DNA from: an uncultured Mediterraneibacter sp.
GTDB taxonomy: Bacteria > Bacillota > Clostridia > Lachnospirales > Lachnospiraceae
DNA length: 64,000 nt
Reading direction: 5' to 3'
NCBI GenBank assembly: GCA_944381495.1
Contig: CALWLJ010000007.1
Coordinates: forward strand, 62,001 to 126,000
Part shown: positions 26,944 through 35,948 of the stretch, piece after piece
Numbering within the stretch: the stretch's first letter is position 1
Layout: the number at the start of each line of letters is the position of its first letter
Position numbers and translations under genes: made by a program
Notes under the pieces: model-generated
Databases searched by the model: none
What the model was told of the DNA's origin: nothing
What the model saw: only the letters and a program-made list of their open reading frames with translations

Positions 26944-28131
26944 ATGACAGAATTTTTAGTGAGACATTTTATAAAAGACTATGAAGATGTGGAGAAGGTG
27001 TCCGTGCGGACGGCATATGGTGTGCTGGCCAGCATTGTGGGCATCTTCTGCAATGTGTTTTTGTTTACAGTGAAATTTATCGTGGGACTGGTGCTGCATA
27101 GTGTGTCTGTTACAGCAGACGCTTTTAACAATCTTTCGGATGCAGGCTCCTCTATCATAAGCTTTGTGGGGGTGAAGATGGCAGAGAAACCTGCGGATGC
27201 AGACCATCCTTTCGGCCATGGCAGGATCGAATATATAGCGGCGCTTGTAGTATCCTTCCTTGTACTTGAGGTAGGCTTTACATTTCTGAAAGACTCTTTC
27301 GGAAAGATATGGGAGCCGGAAGCGATGAATTTTCAGCTGGTTTCAGTAATCATCCTTCTTTTGTCTATTGCAGTGAAGCTTTGGCTGGGAATGTTCAACA
27401 GAAAACTGGGCGTGAAGATTGATTCTAAGGTGATGCAGGCGGTGTTCACAGATTCGATGGGAGATGTGATTACAACAGGAGCGACCATTCTTTCACTGGT
27501 TTTCTTCCGGATCACGGGGATTAATATTGACGGGATCGTAGGTGTTGGAGTAGCACTGGTTGTTATGTGGGCCGGTGTCGGTATTGCCAGAGATACGCTG
27601 GAACCGCTGATCGGCGAGGCCATCGATCCGGAATTGTCCAGACAGATCAAAGCATTTGTGGAGAGTTATGACGGGATCGAGGGAACTCATGATCTGATCG
27701 TACATAATTATGGGCCGGGAAGGAGTATGGCTTCTATCCATGCAGAGGTCCCTAACGATGTAGACATCGAAAAGTCTCATGAAGTCATTGACCGGATTGA
27801 GAGAGACGCAGGCAAGAAGCTTGGACTCTTTCTTGTGATCCATATGGATCCGGTGGAAATGAAGGATGAGAGAGTCCTGAAAATACGGGACAAGACAGTG
27901 GAGCTGCTCCATGAGCTGGATCCTGCGTGCAGCATTCATGATTTCCGCATAGTCAGGGGAAAGGAACAGATTAATGTCATATTCGATATGGTGGTTCCGA
28001 TCGAATATGATGAAGAAAAGCGCAGAAAGCTCCCAAAAGAACTGGAAGCCCAGCTGAAGAAAGTGGATCCCCGGTATAACTGTGTGATCACAGTAGATTT
28101 TGACTATGTCGCGCGAAAAAGTGAAGAGTAA
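26944..28131 (+). CDS. Cation diffusion facilitator family transporter
   Basis: 395 residues, with six membrane segments in the first 220 and a cytoplasmic C-terminal domain. Metal-site residues are visible in VTADAFNNLSDAGSS (helix 2) and HPFGHGRIEYIAAL, and in helix 5 DSMGDV. C-terminal cytoplasmic part includes DLIVHNYGPGRSMASIHAEV. It expels zinc, manganese or iron by proton antiport; the metal cannot be fixed from sequence. A further soluble extension of about 80 residues (DKTVELLHELDPACSIHDFRI) is normal for the clostridial subgroup. Confidence 0.92.
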   Translation: MTEFLVRHFIKDYEDVEKVSVRTAYGVLASIVGIFCNVFLFTVKFIVGLVLHSVSVTADAFNNLSDAGSSIISFVGVKMAEKPADADHPFGHGRIEYIAALVVSFLVLEVGFTFLKDSFGKIWEPEAMNFQLVSVIILLLSIAVKLWLGMFNRKLGVKIDSKVMQAVFTDSMGDVITTGATILSLVFFRITGINIDGIVGVGVALVVMWAGVGIARDTLEPLIGEAIDPELSRQIKAFVESYDGIEGTHDLIVHNYGPGRSMASIHAEVPNDVDIEKSHEVIDRIERDAGKKLGLFLVIHMDPVEMKDERVLKIRDKTVELLHELDPACSIHDFRIVRGKEQINVIFDMVVPIEYDEEKRRKLPKELEAQLKKVDPRYNCVITVDFDYVARKSEE

Positions 28132-28188
28132 GCGAGTCTGCAGGAAAAAACAGTATGGCATGTGCAGAAAGAAAAAGAGGTGCGAAAT

Positions 28189-28890
28189 ATGTACGAGTTT
28201 GACAGCAGAGTAAGATACAGTGAGATCGATCACCGGGGGACGATGACGCTTCCGGCGCTGATCAATTATTTCCAGGACTGCTGTACTTTCCATTCGGAGG
28301 AGGTCGGCCTCGGAATGGAACGCCTGAAGAAGGAGAAGAAAGCCTGGGTGTTGTCTTACTGGCAGGTGATCATCGAGCGGTATCCCCGGATGGGCGAGAT
28401 GATTACGGTTGGAACCTTTCCTACGGAATTCAAGGGGCTTTACGGAAAGCGAAATTTCTATATGAAGGATGGAACAGGCGCCAGGATTGCATGTGCCAAT
28501 TCAATCTGGGTGTTTATGGATCTGGAGAAAGGACGCCCGGCGAAGCCCGGAGCAGATGATATTGAACCGTATGGAACGGAAGAACCTCTTGATATGCCCT
28601 ATGAGGGAAGAAAGATTATTATGCCCGAGCACTGCAAGGATGGAGAGGCTTTCCAGGTTAGAAAATACCATATCGACACAAATGAACATGTAAATAATTG
28701 CCAGTATGTTCAGATGGCCTTGGAAATGCTGCCTAAAGATGCGGCTGTCAGGCAGTTGAGGGTGGATTATAAAAAGTCTGCAGTTCTGGGGGATATCATA
28801 TATCCGAAAATTTCGGAAGAGCCCGGACGGACTGTGGTGGAGTTATGTGATGGGAATGGTAAGCCTTATGCAGTGGTGGAAATGCGTTGA
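28189..28890 (+). CDS. Acyl-ACP thioesterase
   Basis: 233 residues from ATG 28189. Two hot-dog folds: the first opens with FDSRVRYSEIDHRGTMTLPALINYFQDCC and has KAWVLSYWQVIIERYPRMGE; the second carries the catalytic-site region KYHIDTNEHVNNCQYVQMAL (Asn, His with downstream residues). This is the bacterial form of PF01643, which hydrolyses acyl-ACP to free fatty acid in the cytoplasm. Chain-length preference not readable. Confidence 0.9.
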   Translation: MYEFDSRVRYSEIDHRGTMTLPALINYFQDCCTFHSEEVGLGMERLKKEKKAWVLSYWQVIIERYPRMGEMITVGTFPTEFKGLYGKRNFYMKDGTGARIACANSIWVFMDLEKGRPAKPGADDIEPYGTEEPLDMPYEGRKIIMPEHCKDGEAFQVRKYHIDTNEHVNNCQYVQMALEMLPKDAAVRQLRVDYKKSAVLGDIIYPKISEEPGRTVVELCDGNGKPYAVVEMR

Positions 28891-28953
28891 GAGGCGAAGG
28901 GGTGAGTCATGGGAGCGCTGGGAAATGTCCTGAGCGTTCGACGAATATGAAAT

Positions 28954-28991
28954 ACTGCGGCGGATAGTCGAGACGGACTGTCCGCCGCAGT
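28954..28991. terminator. Hairpin between convergent genes
   Basis: ACTGCGGCGGATAGTC (28954-28969) pairs with GACTGTCCGCCGCAGT (28976-28991), all 16 positions with one G-U, 6-nt loop. No strong T-run, but its place between two 3' ends suits a shared terminator. Confidence 0.65.
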
Positions 28992-29025
28992 GATATTCCG
29001 GCACTTATACGGGCGTCTTTCCATG

Positions 29026-29817
29026 CTACAGTACGGCGAGCAGATCTTCCAGTACATCTTCCACGGAATCTGTTACGTATTTCGTGTGATAAGAAATACC
29101 TGGCGCTGCATTTGCCATAGCGTAGCTTCTGCCTGCCAGCTCCAGCATTTCCACATCATTGTACTGGTCGCCGAAGGCCATGCATTCCTCTGGTTTGATA
29201 TCCAGCAGCTTCATAAGTCCGGCCAGAGCGGTCCCCTTGTTGGCGTTCGGAGCGATAAAGTCGATCCATATATTTCCGGAAGTGACCACCTTGATCTCGT
29301 CCCGGAACAGATCCTGCAGCCGCTTCAGTGCATCTTCCAGAATCCGTTTGTCTCCTGCCATATTGCATATGGCAATCTTCAGGAAAGGTCCGCTGATCTG
29401 CCGGATGTCTTTTACGATTTCTGTTTTATTTCTTATTACATTGACGATATGGTTGACAAATGCCGGATCGTGATCCTCGATCAGACAAGTGTCTTCCCGC
29501 GAGACAAGGATTTCGAAGTTCCCGTTCTTTTTCACTTCATCTATGATCCGGTATGCCAGATCATCTTCTATGATTCCCCGGGATATGATTTTCCCCTGAT
29601 GGACGCAGAGAGAGCCGTTCTCGGCAATATACGAGATCTCATCCTTTATATCACGGAAAAGGATAAGTTCATTGCTGTACTGCCTGCCGCTGGCTGCCAC
29701 AAAGCAAATCCCCTTCTTTGTCAGCCTGTGGATCAGATCAATGGCTCTGGGAGTCAGTTCCTGGGCCCCATTCTGCAGTAAAGTCCCGTCCAGATCACTC
29801 GCGATCAGTTTTATCAT
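29026..29817 (-). CDS. HAD hydrolase, Cof/YbjI type sugar-phosphate phosphatase
   Basis: 263 residues from ATG 29817, chosen for GGAGG 8 nt upstream. Motif I DLDGTLLQNG near the N-terminus with nucleophile Asp, motif II VAASGRQYSNEL, and motif IV CMAFGDQYNDVEMLELAG at the end, with a C2-type cap between. Such enzymes remove phosphate from sugar phosphates or flavin precursors in the cytoplasm; specificity is not predictable. It is divergent from glmM. Confidence 0.9.
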   Translation of the reverse strand: MIKLIASDLDGTLLQNGAQELTPRAIDLIHRLTKKGICFVAASGRQYSNELILFRDIKDEISYIAENGSLCVHQGKIISRGIIEDDLAYRIIDEVKKNGNFEILVSREDTCLIEDHDPAFVNHIVNVIRNKTEIVKDIRQISGPFLKIAICNMAGDKRILEDALKRLQDLFRDEIKVVTSGNIWIDFIAPNANKGTALAGLMKLLDIKPEECMAFGDQYNDVEMLELAGRSYAMANAAPGISYHTKYVTDSVEDVLEDLLAVL

Positions 29818-29974
29818 ATAAGATTCCTCCATTGTATTCATTTATATTCATTGAGATTCATGTGTCAAAAGTTATTTGAAACCAAAGCAAGTATACTTTA
29901 AAATCGGCTTTCTGTAAACCATTAGCGTTCGCCGGACCTCTTGTACATGTCTCCGTGTAACAAAGAAGAAATAC

Positions 29975-30003
29975 TTGTAACTCTTTTGTAATAGTAATAT
30001 AAT
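29975..30003 (+). promoter_or_regulatory. Promoter of glmM
   Basis: TTGTAA (29975-29980), 17-bp spacer, TATAAT (29998-30003), about 80 bp before the glmM start. Confidence 0.65.
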
Positions 30004-30081
30004 AAAAAAGGCGTCGGCAGCAGATATGAGCAGCTGATGCTGTACATAGATTAAATATGAGAATAGAAGAGGAAAACAATT

Positions 30082-31425
30082 ATGGGAAAATATTTTGGAA
30101 CAGACGGATTTCGCGGAGAGGCAAATGTAGTCCTTACGGTTGAACATGCATTTAAAGTGGGGCGCTATCTGGGCTGGTATTTCGGCCAGGAGCACAAGGC
30201 CCGTGTTGTGATCGGCAAGGATACAAGACGCAGCAGTTATATGTTTGAGTACGCGCTGGCAGCAGGACTGACAGCTTCCGGAGCAGATGCCTACCTCCTT
30301 CATGTAACAACGACCCCCAGTGTATCCTATGTCGTAAGAACAGAAGATTTTGACTGCGGTATCATGATCTCCGCCAGCCATAATCCGTTCTATGACAATG
30401 GAATCAAAGTCATCAACAGCGCCGGTCACAAGATGGAGGCGGAAGTCGAGGAGAAGATTGAAGCATATATTGACGGCAAGACGGAGGAGCTCCCTCTGGC
30501 TACAAGAGAAAATATCGGAAGAACGGTGGATTATGCGGCTGGAAGGAACCGTTATATCGGACACCTGATCGCTCTGGCAACCCGGTCTTTCAAGGATATG
30601 AAGGTGGGGCTGGACTGTGCAAACGGAAGTTCTTCTGCAATCGCTAAGAGTGTATTCGATGCTCTGGGCGCTAAGACGTATGTGATCAATAACGAACCGG
30701 ACGGAACAAACATCAATACAAACTGCGGCTCTACACATATCGAAGTGCTGCAGCAGTTTGTTAAGGATAAGAAGCTGGATGTTGGTTTCGCCTATGATGG
30801 TGATGCTGACCGCTGTATCGCCGTGGATGAGAATGGTAATGTGGTGGATGGAGACCGCATCATGTATGTCTGCGGCAAGTATCTGATGGAACAGGGACGC
30901 CTGGAAGGCAACACGATCGTTACTACGATCATGTCGAACCTGGGACTTTACAAAGCGTGCGACAAGATTGGCATGAAATATGAGCAGACGGCAGTGGGCG
31001 ATAAATATGTATACGAAAATATGATGAAGAATGGATTTGTTCTTGGCGGAGAGCAGTCTGGACATATCATATTCAGCAAACATGCAAGAACAGGTGACGG
31101 TATCCTTACTTCTCTTATGCTTATGGAAGTAATCCTGGAGAAAAAACAGACGCTGGGCAAGCTGGCGGATGAAGTCAAGATTTATCCTCAGCTTCTGAAA
31201 AATGTCCGCGTCAAGGATAAGAAGACGGCCCGTGAGAATCCGGCTGTCCAGGAAGCGGTTCAGAAAGCTGCGGAAGCTCTGGGAACAGAAGGCCGCATTC
31301 TTGTGAGAGAAAGCGGTACGGAACCGGTGATCCGTGTTATGGTAGAAGCTGCGTCCGATGATATCTGCGAGAAATATGTGGACAGTGTGGTAGACGTGAT
31401 CCAGGCACAGGGGCTGACTGATTAG
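30082..31425 (+). CDS. glmM: Phosphoglucosamine mutase
   Basis: 447 residues, the standard length. Begins MGKYFGTDGFRGEAN; the phosphoserine loop MISASHNPFYDNGIK places the catalytic Ser at 99; the metal-binding loop is AYDGDADRCIAVD; the sugar-binding loop GGEQSGHI and C-terminal phosphate-binding RESGTEPVIRVM are intact. It converts glucosamine-6-phosphate to glucosamine-1-phosphate for UDP-GlcNAc and cell-wall synthesis. Start has GAGGAAAAC upstream. A 10-bp imperfect hairpin (31482-31521) is the only structure after the stop. Confidence 0.97.
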   Translation: MGKYFGTDGFRGEANVVLTVEHAFKVGRYLGWYFGQEHKARVVIGKDTRRSSYMFEYALAAGLTASGADAYLLHVTTTPSVSYVVRTEDFDCGIMISASHNPFYDNGIKVINSAGHKMEAEVEEKIEAYIDGKTEELPLATRENIGRTVDYAAGRNRYIGHLIALATRSFKDMKVGLDCANGSSSAIAKSVFDALGAKTYVINNEPDGTNINTNCGSTHIEVLQQFVKDKKLDVGFAYDGDADRCIAVDENGNVVDGDRIMYVCGKYLMEQGRLEGNTIVTTIMSNLGLYKACDKIGMKYEQTAVGDKYVYENMMKNGFVLGGEQSGHIIFSKHARTGDGILTSLMLMEVILEKKQTLGKLADEVKIYPQLLKNVRVKDKKTARENPAVQEAVQKAAEALGTEGRILVRESGTEPVIRVMVEAASDDICEKYVDSVVDVIQAQGLTD

Positions 31426-31553
31426 GCAGTGGATGCTTTGATCATTCACTTCAATGGTTGAACAGCCCGGAAACCAAAGGTGCGGCCTGAACGTTTACTG
31501 AACTGAATGCCTTCAAGCCGCGCCGATTTCACGTCATGGTCTGTTTTCAGCTT

Positions 31554-32324
31554 CTACTGGCTGACCACCAGTGTCTGGTAACCGGCCTGTCTGAGCCGCC
31601 GCTCTGTCTCAACTGCTTCATCCAGAGTGGGAAAGGCGCCTACAGTCACCCGGTAAAGACCGTTTTCCTGTGAGATCTCTGCTGGAAAATCCATTTCGTC
31701 CAGCTCATCTTTCAGCTGATGCGCGTAGAGCTGATTGCGGAACAGCCCGGTCTGGACGGTGTAGATCCGGTTTCTGGAAGGAACGTCGCCTTCCATCTGG
31801 AGCGTGTCAAGGATGCCGTCGGCGATAGCCTGGGCAATGTCGTTAAAGTTTGCATCGAAAAGCTGGTTATCCGTGTCAGAGTTGATGAAACCTGCCTCTA
31901 CCAGAAGGGCCGGCATCTGGGTCCGTTTCAGAACGACCAGATTAGGGCGGGCTTTTACTCCCAGATTGACAAAGCCCAGGGCCTCCAGCTGATCATCGAT
32001 ATTTTCGGCCATTTCATATTTTAGTCCGGATTTGTCATAGACAAGTGTTTCTACTCCAGATGCAGTATTGTCTGTGGGATAGGAGTTGCGATGGATGGAA
32101 ACAAACAGATCTACACCTGCGTTATTTGCCTCCATTGCTTTCTCATAAGGAGATTCGTAGACATCTGTGGTCCGGGTATACAGGACATCCAGTCCTCTCT
32201 CCTGGAGAATCTGGCCGACGGCAAGGGTAAGTGCCAGGGCATCGTCTTTTTCCTGGCGTCCATCATAAACTGCACCTGGATTACGGCCCCCGTGACCGGC
32301 ATCCAGCATAATGGAATAGGGCAT
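31554..32324 (-). CDS. N-acetylmuramoyl-L-alanine amidase with SPOR domain
   Basis: 256 residues from ATG 32324 with GAGAGGAG upstream. Amidase_3 domain (residues 1-178): DAGHGGRNPGA with the first zinc His, RQEKDD with Glu, FVSIHRNS with the second His, and VEAGFINSDTDN with the catalytic Glu. A C-terminal SPOR domain (about 182-256: IYTVQTGLFRN, YRVTVGAFPTLDEA) binds denuded glycan. It has no signal peptide, so it is either exported by another route or acts on release from the mother cell or on lysis, as with phage-type or sporulation amidases. Confidence 0.88.
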   Translation of the reverse strand: MPYSIMLDAGHGGRNPGAVYDGRQEKDDALALTLAVGQILQERGLDVLYTRTTDVYESPYEKAMEANNAGVDLFVSIHRNSYPTDNTASGVETLVYDKSGLKYEMAENIDDQLEALGFVNLGVKARPNLVVLKRTQMPALLVEAGFINSDTDNQLFDANFNDIAQAIADGILDTLQMEGDVPSRNRIYTVQTGLFRNQLYAHQLKDELDEMDFPAEISQENGLYRVTVGAFPTLDEAVETERRLRQAGYQTLVVSQ

Positions 32325-32376
32325 GATATGTGCTCCTCTCATATTCCGTTCCATATCAGAATATGCAGAGATAAGA

Positions 32377-32409
32377 AAAAAGTGACAGGAAATATACCTG
32401 TCACTTTTT
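32377..32409 (-). terminator. Terminator of corC-like gene
   Basis: Perfect 13-bp stem AAAAAGTGACAGG (32377-32389) and CCTGTCACTTTTT (32397-32409), 7-nt loop; T-run on the minus strand. Confidence 0.88.
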
Positions 32410-32418
32410 CGCTGTTAT

Positions 32419-33855
32419 TTACGATTTGTCAATGTGTCCTTCGTCAATATTCTCCGGAGAAACATGCTGACCCGGCTCCTTTACAGGTGGTTGTTCATCT
32501 CCATCGGTGTGGGCGTCCGGACTGTCCGGTGCCGAATCGGAAGAAGTGTCTGTCTCGGAACCCCTTCCTTCTTTGTCGGTGTTGTCATCCGTAGAAACTT
32601 CCGGTCCCGGGAGATAGACGTGGACTGTTTCTACCCGGTTCTTTTCCAGCTTTTCAACAACAAGTCGGATGCCGTCGTCTGTACAGACTTCATCCCCTTC
32701 TTCCGGGATACGGTTCAGGCGGTCGATAATCAGTCCGCCCAGAGAATCATAATCTTCGGATTCAAGTTCTGTACCGAGACGGTCGTTGACATCATCCAGG
32801 CTCATGGAACCTTCGATAATATATTCTCTATCCGCCAGCTTCTGCAGCGGTTCGTCTTCCGGGGCGTCATATTCATCGTGAATCTCGCCTACGATTTCCT
32901 CCAGGATATCCTCCAGAGTGACGATACCTGCCATTTCCCCGTATTCGTCAAGGACTACGGCAATGTTAAAGGTGGCCGACCTCATTTCTACGAGGAGCTC
33001 GGATATACTCTTGTACTCGTAGGTAAAATAAGGCTCGCGCATGATATCGCGCACACGGAAAGGCTGGTTTCTGTCATAGAGGAGCAGGTCCTTCATATTA
33101 AGGATTCCTACGATGTTGTCTGGGTTTTCTTCATAAACGGGGAGCCGGGTGAACTTGTCTTCCCGAAAGATCTCGATCAGTTCTTCGTAAGTGTTATCCA
33201 CACTGGCAAAAGTAACATGAACCCGTGGCACCATGATGTCTTTTGCATTTGCATCGCCCAGATCAAATACATTATAAATCAGTTCTTTTTCACCGCTCTC
33301 GATCACGCCGTCCTCATGACTGACGTCAACGATGGTGCGGAGCTCATCTTCGGTGATCGTTTTGCTCCCTGCATCCGGATCTACTCTGAGCAGGAACATG
33401 ATGCCGCGGGAAAAAAGATTAATAATGAAAATAACCGGGGTCATGACTGTCATGAAAATCCAGATAACCTTTATATATCTCAATGATATTTTTTCTGCAT
33501 TAATGGTGGCGTAATTCTTTGGCGTGATCTCCCCGAAGACAAGAATCGCCACAGTCAGCACTGCGGTTGCAATACTTACCATATACCCGCCGAATGCATA
33601 GGCAAGTGTGGCTGAGAGGGAAGATGCGGAGATGTTGACAATGTTGTTGCCGATGAGAATGGCGCTCAGCATTTTGGATGTGTGGTTTTCTGTTACGTCC
33701 AGAACAAGGGCAGCCCGTTTGTTCCCGTCATCGGCAAGGGAGCGCAGACGAATCTTGTTCACTGTAGTGAGCGCGGTCTCGGAAGATGAGAAAAACGCTG
33801 AAAGCATCAGAAGAATGATCAGTATGATAAATTGAAAACTGTCACCAGAATCCAT
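32419..33855 (-). CDS. CNNM/CorC-family hemolysin-like membrane protein
   Basis: 478 residues. DUF21 (CNNM) membrane domain with about four segments in the first 190 residues (SAFFSSSETALTTVNK, GNNIVNISASSLSATLA), then two CBS domains (DIMVPRVHVTFASV; DIMREPYFTYE) and a CorC_HlyC domain (YIIEGSMSLDDVNDRLG). The family moves or senses magnesium or related divalent cations. An unusual hydrophilic tail of about 55 residues rich in Asp, Glu, Ser and Pro follows. AAGGAGTG precedes the start. Confidence 0.9.
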   Translation of the reverse strand: MDSGDSFQFIILIILLMLSAFFSSSETALTTVNKIRLRSLADDGNKRAALVLDVTENHTSKMLSAILIGNNIVNISASSLSATLAYAFGGYMVSIATAVLTVAILVFGEITPKNYATINAEKISLRYIKVIWIFMTVMTPVIFIINLFSRGIMFLLRVDPDAGSKTITEDELRTIVDVSHEDGVIESGEKELIYNVFDLGDANAKDIMVPRVHVTFASVDNTYEELIEIFREDKFTRLPVYEENPDNIVGILNMKDLLLYDRNQPFRVRDIMREPYFTYEYKSISELLVEMRSATFNIAVVLDEYGEMAGIVTLEDILEEIVGEIHDEYDAPEDEPLQKLADREYIIEGSMSLDDVNDRLGTELESEDYDSLGGLIIDRLNRIPEEGDEVCTDDGIRLVVEKLEKNRVETVHVYLPGPEVSTDDNTDKEGRGSETDTSSDSAPDSPDAHTDGDEQPPVKEPGQHVSPENIDEGHIDKS

Positions 33856-33992
33856 GGTGTTTTATTCACTCCTTTATAAAAATTACATCTCTTGTTCCTG
33901 CGCTGTTTTCGGAACGCAGAACACAGGTTTCAAAATGTACAGATACGTATTCATTATACACTTTCCGCGCACGTTTGGCAAGAATGAACATC

Positions 33993-34021
33993 TTTACTTT
34001 ATTCTGCAGCTGGACTATAAT
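33993..34021 (+). promoter_or_regulatory. Promoter of murB-rapZ-whiA cluster
   Basis: TTTACT (33993-33998), 17-bp spacer, TATAAT (34016-34021), 38 bp before the murB start. Confidence 0.65.
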
Positions 34022-34059
34022 AGGAACTGATTAAAAAAGGAAAGAAATGGAGTATAGAT

Positions 34060-34962
34060 ATGGATTTGTTTCGTGAACTGACTGCCGTGTCAGGAGAACA
34101 GAATGTGCTGAGAAACGAGCCTATGAGCAGACATACCACATTCCGTATCGGCGGACCGGCAGATTATTTTGTGACTCCGACGGATAAGGAAGAGATAAAG
34201 AAAATTATAAAGTTCTGCAGGGAGGCGCAGATTCCTTTTTATGTGATCGGCAATGGGAGCAATCTTCTTGTTGGAGACCGCGGGTACAGGGGAGTTATCA
34301 TACAGATATTTAAGCAGATGAGCAAGATTGATGTAGATGGAGAACAGATTGCAGCCCAGGCGGGAGCGCTTCTGTCGAAGGTGGCTTCTGCTGCTCTTGA
34401 CGCTTCTCTGACAGGGTTTGAATTTGCGTCAGGGATACCGGGAACGCTTGGCGGAGCGCTCCGTATGAACGCCGGAGCTTATGGGGGAGAGATGAAGCAG
34501 GTAGTCCGGAGTGCGGACGTGCTTACCCCGGACGGAGAAATTATAACGCTGACGGTGGATGAACTGGGAATGGGATATCGGACCAGTGTGATTTCAAAGA
34601 ATGATTATGTAGTGATCGATGCGATCCTGCAGCTGAAAAAGGGAAATCAGGAAGAAATACAGGCGCAGATGGCTGATCTCCGGGAAAGAAGGGTGTCAAA
34701 GCAGCCGTTGGAATATGGGAGCGCAGGAAGTACGTTTAAACGGCCGGAAGGGTATTTCGCCGGGAAGCTTATCGATGATGCGGGACTGAGGGGCTTCCGT
34801 GTAGGAGACGCTCAGGTCTCGGAGAAGCACTGCGGTTTTGTTATCAACCGGGGAAATGCAACTGCGGCGGAAGTACTGGAACTGATGCGGATCGTGACAG
34901 AACGGGTGGAAGAAAAGTTCGGTGTCCGTCTGCAGCCGGAAGTACGCTGCATAGGCGAATGA
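34060..34962 (+). CDS. murB: UDP-N-acetylenolpyruvoylglucosamine reductase
   Basis: 300 residues, typical of type II MurB in Firmicutes. FAD-binding region NEPMSRHTTFRIGGPADYFV and YVIGNGSNLLVGDRGYRGVII; GFEFASGIPGTLGGALRMNAGAYGGEM; catalytic Ser in YGSAGSTFKRPEG and Glu near the end (PEVRCIGE). It reduces the enolpyruvyl group to make UDP-MurNAc in peptidoglycan synthesis. First gene of the murB-rapZ-whiA-HPr-like cluster. Confidence 0.96.
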   Translation: MDLFRELTAVSGEQNVLRNEPMSRHTTFRIGGPADYFVTPTDKEEIKKIIKFCREAQIPFYVIGNGSNLLVGDRGYRGVIIQIFKQMSKIDVDGEQIAAQAGALLSKVASAALDASLTGFEFASGIPGTLGGALRMNAGAYGGEMKQVVRSADVLTPDGEIITLTVDELGMGYRTSVISKNDYVVIDAILQLKKGNQEEIQAQMADLRERRVSKQPLEYGSAGSTFKRPEGYFAGKLIDDAGLRGFRVGDAQVSEKHCGFVINRGNATAAEVLELMRIVTERVEEKFGVRLQPEVRCIGE

Positions 34963-35064
34963 CCGATAAGGTGTGAAGAGAAATTATGCCGGCATAGGAG
35001 AGAATGCCGGGTAACTGCCGGCATGAGAAAGCATCAGGATACCTGAGAGAGGAGAAATGAGAAA

Positions 35065-35943
35065 ATGCGTTTGGTGATCGTGACAGGAATGTCGGGGGCT
35101 GGTAAATCTACTGCTCTGAAAATGCTTGAAGATATGGGATATTTCTGTGTGGATAATCTTCCAATCCCATTGCTGCCGGGATTTGTTGAAATTTTTAACG
35201 CGCCGGATTCATCGGTGAAAAAGGTGGCGCTAGGCATTGATGTCCGTGGCGGACAGGATTTTGGGGGACTTCAGGAGAATCTGGATGATATGGATGCAAA
35301 GAAAATTCCCTACGAGATCCTTTTTCTGGATGCCCACGACGATGTGCTGATCAAGCGGTATAAAGAAACCCGCCGCCAGCATCCGTTGAGCGGCTCTGGC
35401 AGAGTTGATACAGGAATCGCAAAGGAGCGGGAGAAGATTGCGTTCCTGAAGATGCGCGCCACGTATATATTGGATACCAGCAAGATGCTGACCCGTGAGC
35501 TCAGACTGGAGCTGGAGAAGATTTTTGTGGACGGTCAGGACTTCTGTAATTTATATATAACTGTTATGTCGTTTGGGTTTAAATATGGGATTCCGCAGGA
35601 TGCAGACCTGGTTTTTGACGTGCGTTTTCTCCCGAATCCATATTATATTCAGGAGCTGAAGGAAAAGACCGGAAATGATCCGGAAGTTCAGGATTATGTT
35701 ATGGGAAATGACAAAGGAAGAATTTTTCTCGAAAAGCTCAATGATATGGTATCATTTCTCATCCCTAATTATATATTAGAAGGGAAAAACCAGCTTGTCA
35801 TTGCAATTGGCTGCACCGGAGGAAAGCATCGCTCGGTAACACTGGCCAATGCCCTGTATCAGATCCTGGAAAGTGTGGAAGGATACGGTGTCCGTATTGA
35901 ACACAGGGACATCGGAAAAGATGCAATAACTAAAAGAAGGTGA
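35065..35943 (+). CDS. rapZ: RNase adapter protein RapZ (YvcJ)
   Basis: 292 residues. P-loop GMSGAGKST at residues 8-16, LEDMGYFCVDNLPIPLLP, FLDAHDDVLIKRYKETRRQHPL, and the C-terminal domain signature IAIGCTGGKHRSVTLAN. In E. coli RapZ steers RNase E to the glmZ RNA and senses glucosamine-6-phosphate; the Firmicute protein YvcJ hydrolyses nucleotides and its role is less defined. GAGAGGAG precedes the ATG. The YvcK gene that often sits between rapZ and whiA is absent here. Confidence 0.95.
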   Translation: MRLVIVTGMSGAGKSTALKMLEDMGYFCVDNLPIPLLPGFVEIFNAPDSSVKKVALGIDVRGGQDFGGLQENLDDMDAKKIPYEILFLDAHDDVLIKRYKETRRQHPLSGSGRVDTGIAKEREKIAFLKMRATYILDTSKMLTRELRLELEKIFVDGQDFCNLYITVMSFGFKYGIPQDADLVFDVRFLPNPYYIQELKEKTGNDPEVQDYVMGNDKGRIFLEKLNDMVSFLIPNYILEGKNQLVIAIGCTGGKHRSVTLANALYQILESVEGYGVRIEHRDIGKDAITKRR

Positions 35944-35948
35944 ATGCA

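Noticed and set aside
29872-31449. 525-codon minus-strand frame opposite glmM
   Set aside because: Shadow of a fully conserved enzyme; no motifs and no start context.
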